Source of the DNA: Euglena gracilis
Taxonomy: Eukaryota > Euglenida > Euglenophyceae > Euglenales
Direction: 5' to 3'
Length of the DNA: 64,000 nt
NCBI GenBank assembly: GCA_039621445.1
Contig: CP154955.1
Location: 29,953,471-30,017,470, forward strand
Below, one piece after another: positions 54,712 to 62,759 of this stretch. The notes beneath the pieces are model-generated. The model had not been told where the DNA came from and made no database searches. It saw nothing but the letters and a program-made list of their open reading frames with translations. Made by a program: the position numbers and the translations under genes. Position 1 is the first letter of the stretch, and every line of letters starts with the position of its first letter.

Positions 54712-55031
54712 CGTCTTCTGCGTCCTGTCGTACCCCGCCTTCCGCAGCGCCACCGCCAGCCTCACCTTCGGGTTGGCCTCCGCCCGCACGTCGTCGCCCA
54801 GCAGCAGCGCCGCGAAGCTGCTGAGGGGGAGGCCGTGGACCTGCATCTGCTGCGCCTGGTTGTCGCCGCCGGCCAGCTGCCGCATCGCCACCGGGGTGCC
54901 GTGCTTCAGCACCCTCGCCAGCACCCACCGGTACTGCTCCGGCACCTCCCGCCGCTCCTTCAGGAAGTCCTCCGCCATCTTCTTCAGCGCCGCGGTCATG
55001 TGCTGCCCGCCGACCACCACGTACTCCCGGT
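54712..55031 (-). CDS. Exon 3 of the six-exon gene; ParB-like core
   Basis: Acceptor GTCACAG before 55031, donor GTGTGG after 54712, 320 nt, phase 2 in and 0 out. The translation opens with DREYVVVGGQHMTAALKKM, which looks like the strand plus 'GG-H' motif and following helix of ParB-like nucleases/CTP-binding domains, where the classical motif is G-x-R-R or GGHH. It continues with VPEQYRWVLARVLKHGTP and an Asn-Gln stretch (GGDNQAQQMQ). The ParB assignment rests on motif spacing across exons 2-3. A profile search would be decisive. Confidence 0.6.
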
Positions 55032-55214
55032 CTGTGACGAGACGCACGAGGCAGGCAGGGGGGGGTGGACAGAAACTGCAAGTCAGGTATGGATGCCAAA
55101 GCCAGTGCATGTTTGCGCGGGTGCGCATTCCACATTTCAATCAATGCATATCCATCCATAAATTCATCATGCAAAGCAACTCACAAACCAAGAACAATGC
55201 GCACTTGCGCATAC
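55032..55214 (-). other. Intron 2 with two TGCGCA dyads, one containing the donor site
   Basis: GT...AG intron of 183 bp. The donor GTATGCGCA lies within the dyad at 55198-55211, so the dyad itself supplies the 5' splice site. A second, variant dyad (TGCGCGGGTGCGCA) is at 55114-55127. This is the arrangement expected of an introner-like element that brings its own splice signal. Confidence 0.65.
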
Positions 55215-55546
55215 CGATCGTGTCGGCCGCCCACACCACGACTCTCTGCACGGGGGTGGGGGGGTTGGTGCGCATCGCCTCGTAGACGCGGTCCACGTCC
55301 TCCGCCACCAAGGACCGCACCTGGCCCTCTCTGCAGCTCAGGTCGAAGCGCACCTTGGTGAGCTCGATGCGCTGCTCGCCCGGCAGCAGCCAGTCCTCTG
55401 GCCTCCCGCCCGCCCACGTCGCGATGGCCTCCACCACACGCTTCTTCTTCTTCCTCCGCCTCTCCACCTCCACTTCCTCTTCCTCCTCTTGCGGGGGTGG
55501 GTGGGGGGTGCCTCGAGGGCCTCCGGCACGTCGGGGGCCGAGGGGA
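55215..55546 (-). CDS. Exon 2 of the six-exon gene; start of the ParB-like segment
   Basis: Acceptor CATCGCCAG precedes 55546 and the donor GTATGCGCAAG follows 55215. The exon begins with Pro/Glu-rich sequence (DVPEALEAPP, EEEEEVEVE) and a basic KKKKR patch. It then has a globular part reading FDLSCREGQVRSL and VYEAMRTNPPT, which resembles the N-terminal half of ParB/sulfiredoxin-like domains (helix, then 'NPPTPV..VVVW'). A -1 homopolymer shift at the run near 55493-55497 is needed to keep frame. Incoming phase (one base from exon 1) and outgoing phase (one base) match the neighbours. Splice borders are inferred from consensus and phase only. Confidence 0.6.
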
Positions 55547-56873
55547 CTGGCGATGGGGGGCGGGATATGGGTGTGCCGGTGCCCTGTGGTCGAGAAATGG
55601 TACATCACCCTCTGTGTACGGGTCGGCGACCCCCACAACTCTCAGTTCATTTATTTGAATTGTTGCATCCCCCTGCCCTCCCGAGGAAAAAACCCTCCAA
55701 AATATTTTTTTTTTCCGCAATGCCTCTGAAAGGGCCAGAAAAGGCGATTTCGACAACGGCGGCACCTCCAGTGGTGCGGTTTTCTGGAACAGGTCAGGGG
55801 AAGTGGAAATATTTCAGATGCACAATTTTGAAAAGTGCTGAGGTTTTGTTTTTGTCGAAAAACACTGAACAAAATACACCCTCTGACGTGTGCAATGTCA
55901 GTCGCGCAGAATCGCGGAATGTACGCGAAAATTTTTCACCCGAAAAATTAACGCCCAGCTTCCCAGAAGGAGGCTCCCCAAGACCCGCCCGCTCCGCCCC
56001 GGTGTCCGGCACACTTGGGGGCACCCCCCCAGGCCTCCCAATCGACCCAGAACATTGGATGAGTGCAGCGACCCCATGTCCCGGGTGGTGGGGTGCCCCG
56101 CCCGGTGCGGGGTCCCAGCTCAGGCGACGTCCTCATTGGGATTGGCTGGGAGGTACACGTCGGGGCCGTGGCGGGCGGCGCAGGATCGGGGATGCGGCCC
56201 GCCAGGTGGGGTGCCCTGAGACCGGCCCGGGCCTCTGGGCCGACAGCACGGGGGCCGGGGACACCCGGGACGCACCACCGTGGAGCCGCCGGGACCACGG
56301 GCTGGCCCCCCGCCTGCAGCTCGGGCGGAGCGGGCTGCTCGAACACGGACCGCCGAACAGGGGCAGCGCCGTGCGGAACGACGAGGGCGGGTGGGTGCTG
56401 GCGGGGCACTGGCCAAGTCAATTCGCGAAAAAGAAGACGTGCTCACACAACACACCGGATCATTTAGTGAGTCTGTGCATTTCGTATAATTGAAATCACT
56501 CGGAATGCGCACCTGCACATTTCGAGTGATTTCGGATGGATCTCTGATATGTAGTTTGTTTGCGCACATGCACATTTTGTTGGGATGATATCTTGGTCAA
56601 TTGAGAAAAAGGCGATCGGTTGACAGAAACTGCTATGGCACGCCGTACACAAGGAGTAGGCAGTCGAATAACACACGATATGTCAGCTGCAGTGATCACT
56701 TAGTAGCATGATTGAGCCATCCAAATCAATGCAGTTCAGAACGTCTAGTGCATTCAGTATTAATTGCGCATGTGCGCATTCAATACTGAATGCGCATGTG
56801 CGCATTCAGTATTGTGATGCGCACATGCGCAATTAATACTGAATGCGCATGTGCGCATTCACAGCGTTCATAC
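55547..56873 (-). other. Intron 1, with four clustered TGCGCA dyads and a CpG-rich core
   Basis: Inferred 1.3-kb GT...AG intron. Its phases (1 in exon 1, 2 in exon 2) fit. Four dyads lie close to the donor at 56765-56778, 56791-56804, 56818-56831 and 56844-56857, separated by TCAGTATT/AATACTGA inverted flanks. Two decayed dyads are near 56503 and 56556. The interior 55950-56420 is very CpG-rich and carries a 334-codon open frame on the plus strand (55489-56493) without recognisable motifs, perhaps an internal promoter island. Confidence 0.5.
56765..56857. repeat. Cluster of four TGCGCA dyads
   Basis: Dyads at 56765, 56791, 56818 and 56844, spacing 26-27 bp, with TCAGTATT/AATACTGA inverted flanks, giving several alternative hairpins. 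Located at the 5' end of intron 1. Confidence 0.9.
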
Positions 56874-59294
56874 ATTCCTTCTGTATAATCCAACAAACGA
56901 TCCTCCTCCATATGCCCTGCCAGTTCGGAACAGCTGGTTGCACCGGGGGGACGGCGAATGGCTGGGGCTTCGCCTTCGGCTTGCCCTTTGGCTGGGCCTT
57001 GGGCTTCGCCTCCGGTCGGACGCGTCCGGCCACGCCGTCCCACACCCGGTGGTACTGGACGACCTCCTCCTCGCTCCACCGAGCACACAGGCCATCCAGC
57101 TCCCGCTGCACGTCCTCGCTGGGCAGGTCGTCCCCCACCAGGGCGAGGAACGCGTACCGCATCGTGGCCGTGGCGTCCTCCGGGGTGAGGTCCACGGACA
57201 GCAGGCTGGCGGGGTGGCTCCAGTCCGCGGGCCAGGGCTCACCCACGGAGTACTCCCGCTCCGTCAGCCGGGCCACGTACCGGACCACGTCGGACACGGA
57301 CTCAATCGCCACCCCCGGTCCGGGCACCACGGGCAGCCGCTGCTCCGCACCGCACCGTTCCAGAAGGTCCTCCACGTGTCCGCGCACCGTGTCCACCCAC
57401 GGCTGCCCCACGTTGCCACCCCGCAGCGCCCTGACACCGGGCCGACCGGTCTCCAGCAGCGCGTACAGGTCCCCCACCTGATCCGTGCTCACCGCCAGGG
57501 GGTGTCGCTCGTTCTCCCGCCCGAGCAGGGACAGCGCCGCCTCGCAGAGCTCCTCGCTGAAGCAGGCCGCGGGCAGGGCCGAGTGCCACGGCGTCCAGCA
57601 CAGCATGGCCACACCCACGGTCCGGATGTACTCCGTCCGGCGCTCGCCGGGGGCCTCCAGACGCAGCAGCAGGGCCAGGCTGGCGTGCAGCACCTCGAGG
57701 GCGTGTCCGCCGGTACCAGACTGTCGCAGCTCCCAGTGGCAGGTGCGCACCATCTCCCCCAGGACCAGACACGCCGGAGCCCACTCCCCCAGGAGATCCG
57801 CCAGCGCCGCCAGGATGGTGCTGTCCGCCCGCAGGATCCGCACGACCTGGTTGGCGTCCCGCAGTGCAGACTCGGCCCGCTGCAGCGCCGCCTCCGCCTC
57901 CTCCGCACCGGCGATCGCACGCTCCGCCCGGGACCAGGGGGCCTGACCGGCGCACACCCGCACCAGCTGCTGCCGGACGTGGGCCTCGGCCGCCTCCAGC
58001 TGGGCCCGTCGCTCCGCCACGGTCGTCGCCCGCTGCGCCGCCTCGCGCTCCACCACGGTCATGCGACGCACCAAACGGTCCCGGAATGCGCAGATGCGCA
58101 ATCGGGTGTCCCGTGGCACCAGCAGCAGGGCCCCCAGCCACTGCTCCAGGGTCTGCAGGTTGGGCCGGTGGAAGCTGCCCGTACCGCTTCGGGCCAGGGT
58201 GCCGCTCTGCACGTAGAGGAAGAGGGGCAGGAACCGCCGGTACACGGTGTGCACCACCTGTTTGTACGGGTGCCACACCGCGTACAGCATGGGGAGGGGC
58301 GTCAGGGCGGCCGACACGTCCCACCGCTGCAGCTCCCGGCCGTACAGCAGCTTCGCCACCCTGTACCAGATGTTCTCGTCCACGAGGACCGGCACCGGGG
58401 TGGCGAGGTGGTCGGCGACCGAGCCCCGCAGGTAGCGCAGCACCTCCAGCAGGCCGACCTGGGCCGACACGGCGTGGTCGCCCATGAGGAACGGGCGCCA
58501 CGGCAGGGCCTCCACCCGGGGCCGGCTCACGTCCAGGGGCACCCGGAAGTCTGTCGCCGGCAGGTCCCAGTCGGCCACCGCCCGGATGCGCTCCCGCAGC
58601 CGTCCGCCGCCGTACTCCGCCAGCTCGGTACCGACCAGCAGGTGCCGCTGCCACAGCTGCTCCAGGGAGTAGTGGCCGGGGAACGGGGGCACGGGGTCCA
58701 CGAGCGGCAGCACCGCCACCACCACTGGCGCGGGGTGTTGCGGTACCGCCGCTTGTAGTAGTTGTCGAACCACAGCACCGCGGGGTTCCCGGCCAGGTCG
58801 CGCCACAGCTCGGCCTGCCGCGCCAGGGCCAGCCGGGCGCGGTCGGCGGCGGAGTGCAGCAGGGCGGCGGGGTGGACCCCGCTGGGGCGGAGGAAGCGGC
58901 CCAGGGCGCGGGTGGCGGCCAGGGGGACGTCCTCGGGGGCGACGCGGGGCTGCGGGGCGCGGGGGCAGGCGTGCTGGCGGTGGGCCCGGTACGAGGCCCA
59001 GGCGTCCCGCAGGAGCATCTCCGTGCGCTGGCGGCGGGGGCGGCGGGTCAGCTCGGCCAGGAGGTGGTCACTGTCCGGGGAGCGGCGGAACGGGACCCGG
59101 GTGTGGGCCACCAGGACCACCAACTCGTACAGGGGGTGGGGCGGGTCCACCACGGCCGTGACGAAGTCGGCGTACGTGGCGACGAAGGTGTCCCGCACCA
59201 GCCGGCCGATGATCTTGCCCGCGGTGGCGCAGGCGCGGGCGGCGGGGGTGTGCGCGTGCCGGGCCCGGTACAGTGTCTGGGGTCGGCGGGGCAT
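56874..59294 (-). CDS. Exon 1 of a six-exon gene, large hypothetical protein with ParB-like segment (gene spans 51732-59294)
   Basis: The start is the ATG at 59292-59294 in a CTCACC context. The exon encodes about 807 codons, Arg/Ala-rich with nearly all G/C third positions. Visible motifs include WFDNYYKRRY near codon 180, DENIWYRVAKLLYG near 320, WHPYK near 360, and a Lys/Pro-rich tail (AKPKAQPKGKPKAK). The first three hint at a transposon-type protein, but I cannot name the family. The frame shifts by -1 at the G4 run 58731-58735. The donor GTATGA starts at 56873; without splicing the frame stops at 56833. Phases of all six exons fit only with one restored base in each of exons 1, 2, 5 and 6 (5,417 + 4 nt = 1,807 codons). 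A TGCGCA dyad lies in frame at 58087-58100. Gene structure fairly sure, function unknown. Confidence 0.7.
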
Positions 59295-59410
59295 GGTGAG
59301 GTTGAGGTGGGTGTAGGGACTGCCGACTGACGGGATCCGCCGAGACAGCAGCCAAAGACAAACAAACATGCGTGAGAAGGGTACAAACCGGTCAAAGCAC
59401 ACTACCACAA

Positions 59411-59450
59411 CATCGTACGAACAATGCGCATGTGCGCATTCATCGTACGA
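59411..59450. repeat. TGCGCA dyad flanked by 10-bp direct repeats
   Basis: CATCGTACGA (59411-59420) and CATCGTACGA (59441-59450) bracket ACAATGCGCATGTGCGCATT. This looks like a 20-bp insertion with a 10-bp target duplication, although CGTACG is itself palindromic. Just upstream of the start codon region of the six-exon gene. Confidence 0.7.
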
Positions 59451-59486
59451 TCTGGTGGTAACATACGGCTAAGGGAGACATAATGT

Positions 59487-59532
59487 ACATTGTACTGCAG
59501 AATGCGCACGTGCGCATTCTGCAGTACAATGT
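59487..59532. repeat. Perfect 46-bp palindrome centred on a TGCGCA dyad
   Basis: Arms of 23 bp, starting ACATTGTACTGCAG and meeting at GCAC/GTGC, without mismatch. It lies about 200 bp upstream of the ATG at 59294, so it could be a promoter element or a hairpin in the 5' UTR. Confidence 0.9.
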
Positions 59533-59946
59533 GTAACGGTCTGACAGCCGGTCGTCTCGGTTGTCATTCGGATGACTGGAGCCTGTGAGGGTTTGGACAG
59601 CTGCACGTTCACACTCAGCTACGACGCGTCATAGGCAGGTGTTGACGTGAGGCAACAGTGCATCCAGTTATCGTGTGTGACCTCTCTCTTCAGGAGCTGT
59701 GGAGGGTGACTGACTCACAGGTCAAAACCACCCTCAACAGGGAGAGACAGTCGGGACACAACCGCCAGGTCAGCGTGTAACACACCCCGTGCCAACACTG
59801 TACCTGCGAATCACGAGCCTGTGTGTGGAAACCAGTCCTACGCGCCTTGGAAGAGGGGAGGTGGCAACCACCGCCACCACAAACACACCGGTACCCGTGA
59901 ACCAGCGTGAAAGGGGGGGGACAAAATTTGTCCGGACATCCCCAAT

Positions 59947-60007
59947 TGCGCAGGTGCGCATTCTTCAAACCATTGGTCTGAATGCGCGTCTGCGCATTCA
60001 GACCACC
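59947..60007. repeat. Two TGCGCA dyads upstream of the six-exon gene
   Basis: 59947-59960 (TGCGCAGGTGCGCA) and 59983-59996. The second is inside a 30-bp dyad with arms GGTCTGAATGCGC and its complement. Confidence 0.85.
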
Positions 60008-60399
60008 CGGATCTGCCACACGGCCAAACACCCACACGTCCACCCAGGTCGCATCCCCTCCTGCTCTCTCACACACAGTGGACCAATTAGAACCTTCCAG
60101 TTGGAATCAGGTGACCCACCCCCAGCATGGTGGTCCCGACCCCCCCACACACCACCCCTTTCCATCCAGACGACCCCAATTTGGATCTCGACAATCCCGC
60201 AATACTGCTGCCTCGGCGGGGTGTGGGGGTGTAGCTGACGTCAGGGGGCAGTCACCTCACAATCTTCTTCGCAGCCAAATGCGATACAGAGCACACTGTG
60301 AAAACAAGAAAACAGGCATTCGACACGCGTCAAAATATTAGAGCGCTCCCGTTACGCGATTTGCATGCTGGTTTCAAAGCGCACGCGACAGGTCCGGAA

Positions 60400-60441
60400 T
60401 GCGCACCTGCGCACTCCAGGTCCAAAATGCGCGGATGCGCA
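60400..60441. repeat. Two TGCGCA dyads beside the Helitron-like fragment
   Basis: 60400-60413 (TGCGCACCTGCGCA) and 60428-60441 (TGCGCGGATGCGCA), immediately 3' of the stop at 60471 on the minus strand. Confidence 0.85.
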
Positions 60442-60470
60442 TTTTCACTAAAACTGTCATAATTTTGTGA

Positions 60471-61205
60471 CTATACAAGAAAAGTGCATTCCCGGCCGTC
60501 TAAGACTTTGGTTTCTTTTAACCGAGCCACATTTGGAAGGGCCAAAATGGTTCGTTCCAACCCTTCATGGGGAAAAGAGATTGTGTGTCCTTTGATGCCC
60601 CATCCCACGCCATGACTACCCCCTATGGCCACCAGTTTCACTATTGTGATGATATTGTGAGGCGTTCCTCCAGCGCTGTCAATTCAGGCAACCCTGACTT
60701 TATGCCAAAATGTTTTCCACTGGCAACAGATCGTGGTGGTCGAATTGGGCTTGGCCCAATTAGTGATTTCTGGCAGTGTTTGCAAATATGTATATATCCG
60801 GCTTCAGGGACACCATGCTACCAATACAAATTCACCCCATGTTGTACAATTGAAAGATGGCAATGGTACTGGGGGGGGGATTTTGGCCAACCACTCTTGT
60901 TCGATTTCATTCAATTGCAGCACGTGCAAAGAATCAAGTGAAACGGGTTTCACTTCAATGAAATCTTCAACACCACACACTTGACAAATATTTATGTTGT
61001 CAAAGACACCAACATTTTCTTCCCATTCTTTCACCATGGAAACAACCCTTTCTGGTGTCAGTTCTTCATTCTCCAGTTGTAGCAAAACTTCATCCCTCTG
61101 GGAACTTGGAAATACATACGGGCTTGCCGGCCACATACCCCACCCAGTTGAATCCCACCATCCCTGTATGACCGCCGCTAATGATTTCCATCCACCCAAC
61201 GATCG
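60471..61205 (-). pseudogene. DUF6570/Helitron-like N-terminal segment, frameshifted
   Basis: Three overlapping frames continue one another. 61199-60804 has NINICQVCGVEDFIEVKPV and LDSLHVLQLNEIEQEWL. The next has YIHICKHCQKSLIG, PPRSVASGKHFGIKSGLPEL and TALEERLTISS. The last has IVKLVAIGGSHGVG, IKGHTISFPHEGLERTILAL and stops at 60471. The order CxxC, second CxxC, 'S-x-A-x-G', 'LT-x-LEE', 'G-H-x-I-S-F-P' is that of the DUF6570 region preceding Helitron/Pif1-like helicases. At least two frameshifts (near 60820 and 60650). No Rep or helicase domain is present. Probably a captured or decayed Helitron-type gene. Confidence 0.55.
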
Positions 61206-61394
61206 AAATTCCGTTTCGGGGGCTCGACACTCAGCAATTGTGCCAATTGTTCGTCACCCAATTTCAATAGTGGGCCATTCATCCGCGATGAAGCATGCAA
61301 CTGTTCCCACACAAAGCTTCTCTGACCTCCGAATGTTGCTGCCAAAACCCCGCATGCTGCACTTTGTGCACCGTGCTCAGCACCTTCAATGGCA

Positions 61395-61790
61395 TGTACC
61401 ATACCCTCCATCCCACTGCACCCCCCCCTCCACGCCACGTGCACCATGTTCTGCGCCTTGAATTCCTCCCGCGGCACCTTCAGCGGCATGCACTATACCC
61501 TCCATCCCACTGCACCCCCCCTCCACGCCATGTGCACCATATTCTGTGCCTTGCATTCCTCTCGCCTCAACCCCACCCTCCATGCCATGTGCACCATGTT
61601 CTGCGCCTTGCATTCCTCCCGCGGCACTTTCGGCGGCATGCACTATACCCTCCACCCCACTGCACCCTCCCTCCATGCCACGTGCGGCATTTTGTGCACC
61701 ATGTTTTGCGCCTGGCATTCCTCCAGCGGCACCTTTGGCGGCATGCACCATACCCTCAACCCCATAGATGCCTGTGTCCATGCTCTCCTC
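61395..61790 (-). repeat. Coding-type tandem repeat within the zinc-finger gene
   Basis: Imperfect repeats translating as GVEGMVHAAKGAAGG, GAEHGAHGMEGG and variants, roughly 35-50 codons per unit. The frame continues from the zinc fingers to 61386, then jumps at the C8 run near 61427 into the frame that continues downstream, another homopolymer break. Confidence 0.75.
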
Positions 61791-61851
61791 ATAGAACAAG
61801 CGCCTTCGGGACAAACTACGAGTTGGCGCTTTCACACAACCTAGAATGTGG

Positions 61852-62621
61852 CGCCGCATATGTTGCCCTCTCGAAAATTCTTCCTTGCAATAAGGGCACA
61901 TGCGTGACGGGGTCCTTGGGACAGAAGAGTTGCACCTTTCAAAATGGCGTTTAAAATGACCTCGATCACCAAAATGATCATTGCATTTGCTGCACGTGAA
62001 CAATTTAGGACTTTGAACATTGGAAGTGTCTGCAGAATGTTGGTCGCGCATGTGCCTCAGCAAATGCTGATTCGATGCAAACGTTTTTTCACATTAAGGA
62101 CATTGTGGCCTATCACTTTCAATAGCTTGTGCATCACATCCCTCGGAAAGCGTTTCCTGGGCCGGCATACAATCACCGTCCCTTTCTGTGCTACCCGCGT
62201 GCACATTTCGAATATGCCGCAACAAATTTGGCCGTGTTGAAAAGGTTTTACTGCTGTATTTGCATTCCTCCCGTCCACAAGTATTTTGTTGCATAAAACT
62301 AGAACCACCAAGGCCGGATGCAATGCCTTCTTGCCATAAACTATCACATTTTTGCACACTCTCATTTCGCATGGCACGTTCCATTTCAACATCCCCCCAA
62401 CATTCAAAAATGTCAGGCAGAGGTCTGTCTTTTGCCAATGTTGAGGGGTTGGAAAAGGGCGCATTTTCCATACGTTGCTTAAACAATTTCATCAATGCAA
62501 ACAAAAAACACCCCAAAGCAATGAAAAGAATGATAACGTGCCGCAAAGTTGGCAATGAAATCGACCTTTCTTCTTCAGAATGCATTAAAGAAACAAAAAA
62601 AAATTGGAAAACCCTGCACAA
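61852..62621 (-). pseudogene. Zinc-finger gene fragment with in-frame stop
   Basis: Four zinc fingers in order: CGREECKYSSKTF...H-x4-H; CP-stop-CEKTFASNQHLLRHMRDQH; CSKCNDHFGDRGHFKRHFERC (21 residues, C2HC); CPYCKEEFSRGQHMRRHILG-C (C2HC). The second is perfect except that TAA (62094-62096) stands between its two Cys ligands where Gln (CAA) or Lys would fit. Upstream, codons near 62580-62490 encode a hydrophobic stretch (HVIILFIALGCFLFALM) that may be intronic. First ATG in frame is MHSEEERS near 62585. Same gene region as the DUF6570-like part below. Confidence 0.6.
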
Positions 62622-62759
62622 AGAAGAGAAGAGAGGATTAAACCATTCAATGTCTTTTCACGCGCTGCAAGCAATGCTCAAACTGGTTAACAAAATACAC
62701 AGGCCTGCATCTTCAACTGAAAATACATCACCCTACATTGTCAAGGGAAAAAATAACTA

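Larger units (their letters stand above)
59534..60470. other. Region between the two right-hand genes
   Basis: Four TGCGCA dyads (listed separately) and otherwise mixed sequence. Open frames on both strands (59690-60076 minus, 59789-60238 plus) overlap each other and show no motif. Probably the 5' flank of the six-exon gene. Confidence 0.4.

Noticed and set aside
51732-59294. Programmed -1 frameshifting in the six-exon gene
   Set aside because: Four separate sites in plain G/C runs without slippery heptamers; sequencing error or decay is simpler.
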